The notes under the pieces are model-generated. The model ran no database searches. It was given only the letters and a program-made list of their open reading frames with translations, and was not told the origin of the DNA. DNA of 64,000 nucleotides, taken from assembly GCF_036669915.1 (NCBI RefSeq), contig NC_089318.1:6963349-7027348 (forward strand), read 5' to 3'. Made by a program: the position numbers and the translations under genes. This stretch comes from Pocillopora verrucosa (lineage: Eukaryota; Cnidaria; Anthozoa; Scleractinia; Pocilloporidae). Positions 1 through 9,909 of the stretch are shown piece by piece; position 1 is the stretch's first letter, and the number at the start of each line of letters is the position of its first letter.

Positions 1-311
1 ATTACTCATTCATGAAGCACGTTTTCCCAAAACAGGAACAAATACGCCTCATGCGGATTTAATCACACTCGCCTTTCTACAAAATTGACGCGTCACAAAT
101 CAAATTGGGCCTTAATCACGCGTATACACCCTTTGTTACCCTATTTTGTGTTGAAAGGCTTTTGCGTGCCTACCAGTAAGCTGTTAAAACGTTTTTCATT
201 TTCAGAATCTATAGTTTTTAAGCTTTACAGTGTTATATAGGGTGTATATAATTTACCATGGTTTCTCTTAAATAGTGCACCTAAGTCGATTTCTTCCTGA
301 AGGCGTCTTAT

Positions 312-559
312 TTTGTCACAGGCGTCCCAAGCTCAAGTCTCGAGAAAAAGCGAAGGAATGATTAATTCATGAGGGCGTAACGCGTTGTGTGACTCGGTGT
401 GGTGTTAAGTTACCGTTGAGAATTAGGACACGTTATAAGGAATAGAATGGGAAACGAAATATGGTCGATTTACGACGGTAACAATTTCGAAATATGAACA
501 TTTTAGACGTAAAATCAATAAACTTACTCACATCTTGTGTGTGCGTTGTAGTTTCTGGC
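312..559 (-). repeat. Inverted copy of the right-end repeat (left part)
   Basis: From about 312 the sequence matches the reverse complement of 61,930 back to 61,700 and of 63,530 back to 63,290. Shared landmarks are a CCCAAGCTCA block, ACGCGTTGTGTGACTC, a GGTCGATTTAC block and a run ending just before TTTCTGGC. Identity looks around 85-90 percent by eye. The match resumes at 1325-1352 after the foldback insertion and again, weakly, at 2188-2230 after the second insertion. Confidence 0.7.
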
Positions 560-1324
560 AAATTGCACCGCGTTCGCCCCCTATCGAGTTCGCCCCTTCG
601 AGTTCGCCCCTACCTTATGCCGTGTTCGCCCCCTACACTTTTCGAGTTCGACCCCATTAAGACGAGTTCGCCCCTTGATTGAGTGATATCCAGATGAGTT
701 GATTTGTGACGAAGGCACTAGCAGAATGTGCCAAATGTCACGTCAGCGACGACCATTTTGCTTAGCTTATTATTCAGACTGGAAAAGATATAAAACAACC
801 TGGGTTTATCTAACGAACACGAAATGTGTTGATCGTAACAACCAGACTTGAGAAGATGCAAACCACGCTTTCATCGCGACAGCATTGCTTAAGTTGTTAG
901 ACTTGTACCTCGTTTAGCTTTATTTATGAAATTAAGACTGAAGAATTTACGAAACCACGATTTGATCACGCTTTTGATTATTTAAGACTTCTTGAGAGAA
1001 TGTGTTGCACACTTCATTGTGTTTTAAGGTCATAGCAACCAGACTTGAGAAAATGCAAACCAGGATCGCAAACCACGTTTTCGTCTCCCTAGCTCCCACG
1101 CACATATAAACTTTCAAAATGGTCGTCGGTCAATTAAAATTCAAAACTTGTCTTGGTTCTAACTTGTTTGCAATGTTCGATAGAAACTAATTTAGACATG
1201 ACTCAATCTGGGGGCGAACTCGACTTGGTGGGGTCGAACTCGAAAAGTGTGGGGGCGAACACGGTATAAGGTAGGGCCGAACTCGAAGGGGCGAACTTGA
1301 TAGGGGGCGAAAGCGGCGGATACC
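560..1324. mobile_element. Foldback-type non-autonomous element with 9-bp target duplication
   Basis: Arms of roughly 115 bp at 565-680 and 1205-1318 are inverted copies of each other at about 90 percent identity. Each arm is built from repeats of a CGAGTTCGCCCC-like unit. The element is flanked by the 9-bp direct repeat GTTTCTGGC at 551-559 and 1325-1333. The homologous repeat at about 63,280 (reverse strand) carries GTTTCTGGC only once and continues without a gap, which gives an empty site. The interior holds a direct repeat (ACTTGAGAAAATGCAAACCA-like) near 845 and 1042. There is no coding potential. A 9-bp duplication with long arms suggests a Mutator-like or foldback origin; this is inference. 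Confidence 0.75.
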
Positions 1325-1352
1325 GTTTCTGGCGATTTCTGCCATTTTAAGC

Positions 1353-2187
1353 GGTCAGTGTAAAACGCAGACCGCAGACGGCAGACCGCAGGCCGGGGAT
1401 AAACTGCAGACTGAGGGTTAAATGCAGACTGAAGACTGCAGACTAGGGGTAAAATGCAGACTCGGTTCTAAAACAACCCGCATATCCGGAAAAACTTCAA
1501 AAGTGAGCTGGGATCGAGGCCGCCGAAGTCGTGAGAGGCTGGCAGTAATCGTCTTCCTCGGATGATTTTCGTGTTGACGTATTGTTTTATGGTAAGAACG
1601 ATTAGAAACGCAAGTGTTCGAATATGCAGTTCACATGTATACTTTGTTTGGCCTTTAAAATGAGTAGTAGCGATGGACCTTCATCAGACATCGGCAATTT
1701 CGATTACTTGGACAATAAAACCTATTTTTGCGTACCCTTGTTTTGCGCTGGGAAGTTAGGTGTGCAAATTCTTTTAATCTAATGCAAATTTGGGAGTGCG
1801 AGATAAGGGTCTAATTAAAAAACTCGAAACAATACTGATCCCTGGATGTCTGCCTTTCTTATTCCACTCGGTGTTTCACTTCAGTATTCAGTAACCCGAA
1901 CTAAATCTGCGGCTTTTCATGGTCAACTTAACCTGTGTCGGGCTTCGTGTTGGCCGACAAGGGATGCTTAAAAAATTTAGTTTTGCTGTGACGTGTTTTT
2001 ATTCACTGGAAAATGGTGGAGTCTTGATTAAATTGAAACAAATGATGAGCAAGTAAAAGTCTCAAAGTCCTTTTAAGTTCAATCATTCAGAGAAACCAGA
2101 AATGTTCATGAATTTGAACTAAAGAACCCAGTCTGCATTTTACCCCTGGTCTGCAGTCTGCAGCCTGCAATATGTGTTTTAAATTGA
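1353..2187. mobile_element. Second nested inverted-repeat element (GCAGAC-rich arms)
   Basis: GCAGAC-rich arms at about 1353-1473 and 2122-2187 are inverted relative to each other, and both contain a GGGGTAAAATGCAGACT core. The flanks read CTGCCATTTTAAGC (1339-1352) and CTGCCGTTTTAAGC (2188-2201), a probable target duplication with one mismatch. The paralogous repeats at the right end read through this site as a single GCCGTTTTAAGC. A related GCAGAC-rich piece lies in 61,300-61,553. No reading frame of note is present. Confidence 0.6.
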
Positions 2188-2440
2188 CTGCCGTTTTAAG
2201 CTTGTTTTGCGATCACCGTTATTCCTGTTATTCGTTGTATGAGGCGTATTTGTTCCTGTTTGGGTTTAGTGGAAAACGTGGTTCAGTTGGTTCAGTTGGT
2301 TCATCATTGAATTATTCAGGAACAATTGCCCGGGTGAACATGTTCCTTTTCATCAACTGAGGAACACACGGTTCCTGCAAGGCACGGATCTCCAGCCGAG
2401 AGGTTATTAGGCTTGAAGGTCTATCGTTTCCTAATTCCAC

Positions 2441-2536
2441 GAGCGCTTGTTGGATATTAGATGGAAATACATGTCACCAACAAGCAACGTAGCGCCGAGT
2501 TGGCTATAACGAATTTTATATCCAACAAGCGCGAGT
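2441..2536. repeat. Short inverted repeat around GCGCTTGTTGGATAT
   Basis: GAGCGCTTGTTGGATAT at about 2442-2458 is answered by the complementary TATCCAACAAGCGCGAG near 2519-2535. This leaves a loop of about 60 bases, consistent with a small MITE remnant. Confidence 0.45.
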
Positions 2537-3344
2537 GAAATACTTGTTTTACAAAATTTTCAATTTTCGATGATGCTGTGTGAATGTATTATAAATGTTA
2601 TTTAAATTTAATTAACCAAAAGTCAATGTTACTTCCGAGCGCTTGAATCAAATGAACTTGAATCAAATGAACTTGAATCAAATGGAATGTGCAACGCTTT
2701 ACGACCGTGTGAAAACTCAATACTGGCATTTAAAAATGTTTTGCGGTGCTGTGCCAATATTATAGCTACTGGAACAGACTTCAAAGGTGAGCTTTCTCGA
2801 CTAAAGGTTCTGGTAGAGTGTGGAAATTGCAGCTCAAAATTTGAGTCATCGTGAAATTGCGAAAGTAACAGGTTGTTCTTTCTGTTATGGCAGCGTTATA
2901 TTTTTTCTAGAACTAAAAACGTTTATGTAATATGCAGCATTCTATCTATTTCCCATTTTTAAGCTAAGAAGGTAAAACAAAGATGATATAGTTAGTATAT
3001 TCGCCCGTTTTCAAAAACGTTGCAAATTTGAAAATATATATTAAACAGATAGACCTTTTCCTTTCTCATCAAAAATATCTTTTTTTTTTTAGGTAATGTA
3101 GTATATGGGTAGAGTCTGTATTTTAATAAAGTTGTATTAACATTATTAATTAAATAAATCAGGACACTAAAAATGCAAAATTTCATAATAATGTAAATAG
3201 TCTCTCGAGTATCGAAAGGAAGTGTGTTTTAGGAGACGTCTGCATCAAAGTTAATATATATTTGTTCTTCAGCTCTAACGACCACTATAAGCTTTCTTCC
3301 GCGACTTAAAGTCACGTCTGTCTTAGAGACGTGAGCTTGGGACA

Positions 3345-3720
3345 CCTGTGGTACGTGTTGGAATGTTGTTCCTGTTTTCTGGGGCAAAAAAAGTCGTCGT
3401 GGTCCACGCACATTGTCAGTTGAACAGGTACGATTATTCTTGAGCAACTCAACCTCCCTATTCTCTGGTATGTACAAAAAATATTTCCTTTAGTACAATC
3501 TGATTTTAGTACAAACTCACTTAATTTCTGATCTCACGGGAAAATTGACTGAACTTAAATTTCTACTACAAAATTTCCATTTCAGCCATACATTCTACCA
3601 TACTATCTTTCGTACTATTTTGTTATTTTCATCCTCATGATACGCTTATCATTTTAATGAGTTTGGAGTTGGTGATAATCTACACCCTCAAAACATTGTG
3701 GACAGATCGTTCAAACTTGT
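3345..3720. repeat. Dispersed repeat, copy 1 (direct repeat with 6718-7075)
   Basis: This block matches 6718-7075 in the same orientation at roughly 80-85 percent identity. Shared landmarks include GGAATGTTGTT, CAACTCAACCTCCCTA, GGTATGTACAAAAAA and TATCATTTT. On the minus strand this copy keeps a frame of 82 codons (3229-3477) whose middle part is shared with copy 2 only as broken sequence. It is either an old repeat or fragments of a multicopy gene; I do not recognise the protein. Confidence 0.5.
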
Positions 3721-4190
3721 CATATTTAGCGCTAACACTGCGGGATATATGCATTGAAAAACAACAACGAGGCAGCTAATTATAGAAAGCATTTAAAACT
3801 GGCAGAGTAACCAGCGTTAAAAATGACAATTAAACCGAATCAACTTTGTCAGTATTTCAAGCAAAGCATTAGTAATTTTTTAAATGTTCTTGGTTTTCAC
3901 AGCCACCTATTACATTCCAAGTGAGTCAATTACTTTTTGACGGTACCTCACCTAAATAAAGTCAATAAAATGTCTGGATGCAGGGAACGAAAGATAAGAC
4001 ATCTTTCTTTTCCACTTCTTACAATGTTTAAGCTGATAATGTTTATGTTCACCTTGAAAAACGTCATCTATATCTGGGCCTTGTTTGCCAGAAAACTTTG
4101 TGTGCATCTGGGCCTTGTTTAACAGAAACTCTTCTCATTTCGCTTTTATATTGATGACAGATGAAACTTAATCAAATGATTCGTGTGGCG

Positions 4191-4197
4191 TCGTGCG

Positions 4198-4200
<3 letters not shown>
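4191..4200. repeat. Target-site duplication of the LINE, left copy
   Basis: TCGTGCGCTC at 4191-4200 is repeated exactly at 5964-5973. The right copy is followed by TTTT, so up to four more bases could belong to the duplication and be hidden in the poly-T tract. This marks a target-primed insertion between the copies. Confidence 0.9.
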
Positions 4201-4232
<32 letters not shown>

Positions 4233-5963
4233 TTTTTTTTATTTTCACTTAAAGCACAAATACTAGAATAATACAAACAAATACAAAGTTAATTACACTA
4301 ACGCTTACGCTACTCACTAACACTAATTACGAAATACTGCGTTACATTACATTCACAGTCGGCTAGATTTAATTTATGTTGTGGTTATATAATAATATAA
4401 ACCTAATTTGTACAAATACTTCTACATCAAATTCCTTTTTTGGTAGAACGACTGTATATACAACTGCGTCTATAACTATTAATACCCGATACTCATCTAT
4501 TGAGTTACAATAACATGTTTTCCCATTTTTTATAATGAATAGATTCTTTTTTATTCTTTTTTGCAATCAAAAATTCAAATTTCCGAGTTTCAGATGTTTT
4601 AGCCTTCAGTAAGGATACAGACGGCTTGATATTTTTACAACGACATGAATAAATGGTATATTTTCCAAGAATGATTATGTGATTTAACAAACAATTCCCA
4701 GGGATATTATCGGAAATACCAAAGAGGATTGTTACCTCATCAAGCTTATCAATTTTCATATTGTAAGTATTTAACCAAGAAATAACCGAAAGCCAAAAGT
4801 TTTTAGTGTAAGTACAGCTGATTAGAAGATGCTCAAGAGTTTCTTCGTGATCTCCACAAAAGGTACACATCGGAGAAGGAACCAAATTCATTTTATATAG
4901 GATTTTATTGGTGTAGAGAATACGATTTAAGATTTTGTATTGAAAGGCTCTCGTTCTAGTGTCAAGAGTGACTCGACCCGGCAATAGATAAATATTTTTC
5001 CAGTCTATATTACCTGAAATATTGTATACGGAATTAAACTTAGATTGGGCAGTCGGAGAAATCTGGATTCGTTTGACCAGGGTGGAATAGATTGATTTTG
5101 AAGTCATTCTAGTTATATCTTGAACATCGTCTGAAACAGTTTTGTCAATTCGGTTGTTATTATTCTCTCCAACGTTAAGGAGCTGTTTCCAGTTAGGCGG
5201 AATGGCGGAAAAAATGCCTTGTAGGAGTAAGTAATCTGACAAGGAGAGATTTTTCTCTCTAAAAGCGTCCCACCTTTTTAATTTTGAGTCATTTGAGAGA
5301 ATATCTCCAAGTTTCACAAAACCTGCTTCTTTTATTCTCTTGTTGTATATTGATTTCTTGTTAATCAAGAGGTTCTGGTTGTTCCAGATAGTCACATTTA
5401 AAACGTCCTGTTTTGTAGCTATTATATCGTGATTGCCATTAAAGTCAGACAAAACTTCAAGACATTCTTTATAAAAAGAAGGTAGTTTACAGGGTAGGCG
5501 CGATGGATTGAAATTGCACTGAAGCAGAAAACTGGTTCCTACATTCTTAAGATAATGAGACAAGAAAACTTTCCACGGACTACTATTATCATCTAAATAC
5601 CTTGCCAGACACACAATTCTTTGAGTTTTAATTAAAGATTCAGGGTGAGGCATTTTGAGGCCACCGTCTTCGTATTCACTAATTAAGGCTAGTCTTTTGA
5701 CTTTGTCTTTGCCTCTCCTCACGAAATTGAATATCACAGAATTTATGCTTTTAATTATATCCTTATCAAAAGAGATAAAGAACGCCCGATACATAAACTT
5801 AGGCATAGCAAATGTTTTGACTAATTGAATTTTACCAATTAATGTTAAGTTTCTCCATTGCCAGCAACTTAAGGACTTTCTTATTGACTTTAAAGTAAGG
5901 TCAAAGTTAAGCTCTCTGCTTTTACGCTGATCATAAGTGAAAAATATATACCTGAAATATATA
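4201..5963 (-). mobile_element. 5'-truncated non-LTR retrotransposon (LINE)
   Basis: A 26-base poly-T tract at 4201-4226 is the poly-A tail of an element on the minus strand. About 280 bases of 3' untranslated sequence follow, then an open frame running from 5962 down to 4505, then an abrupt 5' truncation at 5963. The perfect 10-bp duplication on both sides shows insertion by target-primed reverse transcription. The intact frame and exact duplication suggest a recent insertion. The endonuclease and the catalytic reverse transcriptase motifs are missing because of the truncation. Confidence 0.92.
4505..5962 (-). CDS. LINE ORF2-type polyprotein, C-terminal part only
   Basis: The frame stays open from the truncation point to the stop at 4505, about 485 codons; the first in-frame ATG is at 5806. 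It holds the end of the reverse transcriptase (thumb and connection region) with the WQWRNLTLIGKIQLVKTFA-like stretch typical of LINEs. It then continues to a C-terminal zinc-binding segment, counted from the ATG at 5806: C314, C317, H326, C331 (C-x2-C-x8-H-x4-C, the zf-RVT type). The polymerase FADD box and the endonuclease are absent, so it cannot be active by itself. The family is clear; the clade within LINEs is not determined. Confidence 0.88.
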   Translation of the reverse strand: MYFRYIFFTYDQRKSRELNFDLTLKSIRKSLSCWQWRNLTLIGKIQLVKTFAMPKFMYRAFFISFDKDIIKSINSVIFNFVRRGKDKVKRLALISEYEDGGLKMPHPESLIKTQRIVCLARYLDDNSSPWKVFLSHYLKNVGTSFLLQCNFNPSRLPCKLPSFYKECLEVLSDFNGNHDIIATKQDVLNVTIWNNQNLLINKKSIYNKRIKEAGFVKLGDILSNDSKLKRWDAFREKNLSLSDYLLLQGIFSAIPPNWKQLLNVGENNNNRIDKTVSDDVQDITRMTSKSIYSTLVKRIQISPTAQSKFNSVYNISGNIDWKNIYLLPGRVTLDTRTRAFQYKILNRILYTNKILYKMNLVPSPMCTFCGDHEETLEHLLISCTYTKNFWLSVISWLNTYNMKIDKLDEVTILFGISDNIPGNCLLNHIIILGKYTIYSCRCKNIKPSVSLLKAKTSETRKFEFLIAKKNKKESIHYKKWENMLL

Positions 5964-5973
5964 TCGTGCGCTC
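5964..5973. repeat. Target-site duplication of the LINE, right copy
   Basis: TCGTGCGCTC, identical to 4191-4200, directly abuts the 5' truncation point of the minus-strand LINE. Confidence 0.9.
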
Positions 5974-6160
5974 TTTTGTGAAATTTAATTTAATAAAAAA
6001 TCGCAGCATGAAGGCGAAATACGACGGCGCGAGAAGGGCAACAAAGAGACGCATGGCTTTGTGTTCGGTCCTACGAGATGAACTATGGAAGCCGAAAAGG
6101 GACGGTCCAAAAATATTTTACAAATCTGAAAAAATATTCAGAATAGCTATCTTTGAGACA

Positions 6161-6560
6161 AATAGTTTTTTAAAAGGTTGTCAAATCGAGAAAACAATTT
6201 GGTTTGTGGCCTTACCGATCATTTACCAAATTTCTTAGTTATCAACAAATTATCTTGGACAGCGAGCAATATGACTAGGTTTGCACGTGATTATTCTTGC
6301 TTTGATCCGGATAACTTTTTAGCAGATGTTCAGTCAATTCAGTGGGATAATGTTTTTTAGGGAAAATGATATGTTTGATTCCTTTTACTCTGTGGTCAAT
6401 GCTACAATAGATAAACATGCTCCTTTAAAAAAGTTAAGTAAACGAGAAGCAAAAGGGTATTCGTATACCTATTAAAACCAAAAATAAGCTATTTAAGCGT
6501 TATATAAAAAGTACGTCCCAAAGTAATCACTCTCGATATAAATTTACAAACTAAACAGAA
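6161..6560 (+). pseudogene. Decayed LINE fragment (CR1/L2-like endonuclease-to-RT linker)
   Basis: In the plus strand the frame reads DHLPNFLVINKLS, then MTRFARDYSCFD, then a VQSIQWDNVF stretch up to a stop at about 6358. An extra T shifts the frame there. In the next frame the protein resumes (RENDMFDSFYSVVNATIDKH, then APLKKLSKREAKG), and after a second shift near 6460 a lysine-rich KTKNKLFKRYIK stretch follows. This is the linker between endonuclease and reverse transcriptase typical of CR1/L2-type LINEs. It is broken by at least two frameshifts and belongs to a different LINE type from the one at 4201-5963. Confidence 0.7.
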
Positions 6561-6717
6561 CAAATTAAAGTATATTTTAATTCTAAATTATAAATCTCTA
6601 TTATAAAGAGTACTTTACTTATCATGTTAATAATGCAAAAGTGTTTTACCCTATGCCGTCTTATTTTGTTGGAACTATCACACCATAATCTCATTAACGA
6701 ATTAAATCCTTTGAACA

Positions 6718-7075
6718 CCACGTACGTGATGGAATGTTGTTTCTGTTTTTGGGGGCAATAAAAGTCATCAACGTCTAGGCACATTGTCATTTGAACAGAC
6801 ACGATTATTCATGAACAACTCAACCTCCCTACTCACTGGTATGTACAAAAAAATATCTCCTCTGGTAAAATCTGCTGTAAGTACAGTCTCACTGAATTTT
6901 CTGATCTAAATTCATGAATAGGGGAAAATTTACTAAACTTAAATTTCTACTGCAAATTTTCTATTTCAGCCATACATTTTATCGTAGTATCTTTGGTAAT
7001 ATTGCCTAACACTCGCGATTCGCCTATCATTTTGATGAGTTGGGGTTTGGTTGTAATCTTTAAACCCTCAAGAAA
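6718..7075. repeat. Dispersed repeat, copy 2 (direct repeat with 3345-3720)
   Basis: This block has the same orientation and landmarks as 3345-3720, with more small differences and no long frame. The two copies flank the LINE insertion and the decayed LINE, so the intervening material was either inserted between copies or separates an old duplication. Confidence 0.5.
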
Positions 7076-8307
7076 TTTTTGATACTTTTTGCGTCTCGCA
7101 AGCGGAGAAGATAAGGGTCGAGAATTTTGATAACTGAGGGAGCAACTATATGTAGCAAAAATTTGTCATTCACGCGTTCTCCGTGTTTATGCTAATATTC
7201 TCATCCGATTAAAAACGTCTGGCTCGACCACTTAATATCATTCTCAAAGATGAGATGCTATTTCTCCTTGTTCTTGTCTTTTTAAACCTTTATTTTGTGC
7301 TTGGTTTGTGGCTATAACGTTAACAAAAGGGAAGGAAACATTTATCGATTATGACTTTAATACCACACGAGTATTACTAGTAACATACAGATACATACAA
7401 GTACACACAGGTCATAATTTGCCATTTTTCTCTCTTTTTTTCATTAAAACCGTCAGGACCTATTTGCACAACGCTAGGAAAAGAGAACCATCTAGTCTGA
7501 ATTCAAGTTTGAGTTAGATTCGAGTTGAACTTCATTTAACGAAAACAAAACCATTACCATTTGGTAACAGATGAATAATTATTTCGCCTTGTTAATGGTG
7601 TCACGATACCTCAGACCTTGAAACTAGAAAACCTCAGATAACCGAAAATCCATCGGGCAGAATGCCTATTGTTCTCGCGACATTTACTTGCAATGGCGAA
7701 AATATTATAGATCCGTAATATTAGCGGCGAAGCGTAAACAGGAAGACTCTCATGGGTCGAAGATCAAACGCGCTTTCCTCCTAAGGGAATACTGTCTAAG
7801 CTCCTTAACTTGTCAAGGTGGAAATCTGCCAAGCTCCTTCTCCCACGAGGATAAAAAAACGTCGTTGGGTTAGGATCGAAAGAAAAAAAAAAGAAAAGAA
7901 ATGAAAAGAAAACAGCCTCATGTATGTGGTGCATGTGTGCGTTCAATCAAAAACCGTTTGGTGACTCTTCATGCATTTAAGAAAGATAAAATGGAGAATT
8001 ACACCCGTGTGTCTCCGTATGTATTCGTATGTCACTCGTATTTGGCCGTACGTACTCGTATGTTACTAGTATGTTACTAGTGTGTTTATTTAGTTATGAT
8101 CAAAGTTATCGCCCCGAAATAGAAAATGTTAATTTCCGTTTCGCTTAATCTTCTGTACCGTTGTCCATTTGTTGCCCTTCCGCGTGCATCTATCGATTGT
8201 TGAATCTTTTCCCGTTATCTTTTTTGTTGTTGTTTTTGTTGATCTTAGTATCTTAAGTGAGCCGGACTGTTGTGGTTGAAAACTGAACTCAGTGTCAGCA
8301 AAGAAAC
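7076..8307. other. Intergenic stretch without recognised gene
   Basis: I see no convincing coding sequence here. Around 8016-8085 there are irregular repeats of a TCGTATGT/TACTAGTATGT type. An A/G-rich tract lies at 7876-7912 and a T-rich tract at about 8218-8240. The stretch just before 8308 should contain the promoter of the secreted protein gene, but I see no clear TATA box. Confidence 0.4.
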
Positions 8308-8979
8308 ATGTTTACCCCTGCAAGAAGGCATCTTTTAATCTTCGTGTACGTCATCGGCTGGTTGTCATCATCTTGGGCCGAGGATGGTTTCAGGATTTGT
8401 TTCCGAGAAACCGAACGCAGTTCACAATGCCAAGGACCATCTTACAGCTGCAGTGGTTGGAGTTCAAATCCTGCGTGGACTCAGCCATTTCGAGATGACA
8501 CTGACCAGCGATCTGGAGGCTGTCGGTATCAATGGAAGATTGAGGCACACCATAACATTAGAAGAAATAAAGAGTATCGCCTCTGCTTTGCTGAAACGGA
8601 AGGAAGCTCACAGTGCCAAGGGTCCCGACGCTCGTGTACCGATTGGAGTCGTACCCCATCTTGGACGAGTTCTTTTCGAGATGACACGGACCGCAGAAGT
8701 GGTGGCTGTAAATATGCTTGGAAGATTGAATCTCGAATTACAACTATTACAAAGAAACCAGTTTGTCGAGTCTGCTTTAAAGAAACAGAAGGAAGCTCTC
8801 AGTGTCAGGGTTCCCGCCAAAGCTGCAGTGGATGGAGCGCAAACAAGGTTCCCGCATGGACATTGCCGTTTCGAGATGACACCGATAATCGTGGAGGAGG
8901 CTGCACTTATTCTTGGTATCTGGACTGCACCCCAAAATGTGATGCTGCGTTTTGTCCGAGAGACACTCCATGCCCCTGA
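8308..8979 (+). CDS. Secreted protein with three four-cysteine tandem repeats
   Basis: This is an intronless frame of 223 codons. Residues 1-24 form a signal peptide: arginines at 6-7, a hydrophobic core, then SSSWA before the likely cut at 24/25. Three copies of a domain of about 50 residues follow, starting at C31, C93 and C156, spaced about 62 residues. The shared pattern is C-F-x-E-T-E-x-SSQCQG, then SC-x-x-WS, then P-x-WT, then FRDDTD-x-R-x-GGC-x-Y-x-W, giving four cysteines per unit (31, 41, 48, 72 in the first). A cysteine-rich tail ends the protein. The near identity of the units points to recent internal duplication. It is probably extracellular and disulfide-bonded, for example a matrix, mucus or defence protein. 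I do not recognise the family, so function is open. The ATG at 8308 is chosen because it yields the signal peptide. Confidence 0.82.
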   Translation: MFTPARRHLLIFVYVIGWLSSSWAEDGFRICFRETERSSQCQGPSYSCSGWSSNPAWTQPFRDDTDQRSGGCRYQWKIEAHHNIRRNKEYRLCFAETEGSSQCQGSRRSCTDWSRTPSWTSSFRDDTDRRSGGCKYAWKIESRITTITKKPVCRVCFKETEGSSQCQGSRQSCSGWSANKVPAWTLPFRDDTDNRGGGCTYSWYLDCTPKCDAAFCPRDTPCP

Positions 8980-9672
8980 AAGGAAACTTCATAACTTCCG
9001 AACAGCTTCTATGTGAACCTTTATGCTGGAATGGTGGACTTTTAATAACTAAAAATCGCTTTCTTTTAAGTTTTTGTTTACAAAGCCAAGGGACCGAGAA
9101 AAGGCGTAACTGAGAACAGTATGCATGGCGACATTTTCCCACAAAATAGGATCCTGTTTTTTTAAAAGAGTTGTTATAGATTAAAGGGATTTCGTGATTT
9201 CATTTACAGGGACTGAAATAGTATCCGTAGAAGTCTACGTACTTGAAACTATTTTTTAGGTCATAAGGATAATCGGATCCCTCTCTTAATTAAATTCAAT
9301 CTATGATTGTAAGTGTGTTATATACCTCCATTGGTCCGTATGATTAAAAATTGAATGATTTTTGAGCGGAGGGGTCTTATTGGGGTGATGGCTTTTTACG
9401 GCTGACGGTTAAAACTTAAGCCATTTTACAGCTGACGGTTAAATTCTTTCCGTTATAGTTCGAAGAAAGATTTTACAGTTAGTAGCTCTTTTTTAAAACT
9501 GGTGATTGAGATGTGTCGATTTTAACGCCTAACGGCTAAATGGTTTGGCCGTTTTACGCCTGGCAGTAAACCTCATTGCGACCCTCTAATTATGATTGGA
9601 TGATCTAATTGTGGGTCGAGGGCATAGGAAGTATTCTCTACCAGTTGCAAGTTTTTGAGCGCTTTACAAAAG

Positions 9673-9812
9673 CTGCAAGTTTTCCCGCGCTCAACGCTGG
9701 CTGCAAATTTTCCTGCGGTTAACACTGATTTTAAGTTTTCCCGCACTTAACGCTGGCTGCAACATTTGGTTCGCTTATCACTGGCTGCAAGTTTTCCCGC
9801 GCTTATCAGTTG
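9673..9812. repeat. Minisatellite: five units of exactly 28 bp
   Basis: Units begin at 9673, 9701, 9729, 9757 and 9785. The consensus contains CTGCAAGTTTTCCCGCGCTT and ends in A-(A/T)CNCTGG-like sequence. Units differ at several positions, but the 28-bp period has no indels. The stretch 8980-9672 before it shows no gene; it has CTGACGGTTAAA-like motifs repeated around 9402-9560. Confidence 0.8.
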
Positions 9813-9903
9813 TCATCGGCTTCATTCTTTCCCGTAAATTGCAGGTTTTGAGGAGAGTTCTCTTGCTCAAACTCAAATTTCCCGCGCCAAGAAATGACCA
9901 TAT

Positions 9904-9909
9904 TTTATT
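9904..9909 (-). terminator. Possible polyadenylation signal of MNAT1
   Basis: TTTATT on the plus strand is AATAAA on the minus strand, about 195 bases downstream of the MNAT1 stop codon. It is the nearest canonical hexamer I noticed, and no transcript evidence is available. Confidence 0.4.

Larger units (their letters stand above)
1..2290. mobile_element. Nested stack of inverted-repeat elements at the left edge
   Basis: A 23-base stretch at 30-52 recurs perfectly, in reverse complement, at 2239-2261. The similarity continues outward (ACGTTTTCC at about 19-27 and its complement near 2272-2280). Between these arms lies sequence homologous, in opposite orientation, to the repeats at 61.6-61.9 kb and 63.2-63.5 kb, interrupted by two further inverted-repeat elements listed separately. 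I read this as one large element or host repeat with two later insertions. The outer left end may run beyond the window, so the full length is unknown. No transposase-like reading frame is visible. Confidence 0.6.

Noticed and set aside
8384..9016. 210-codon frame overlapping the secreted repeat protein
   Set aside because: It is in another frame of the same repeats, has no signal peptide, and loses the regular cysteine pattern seen in the 8308-8979 frame.
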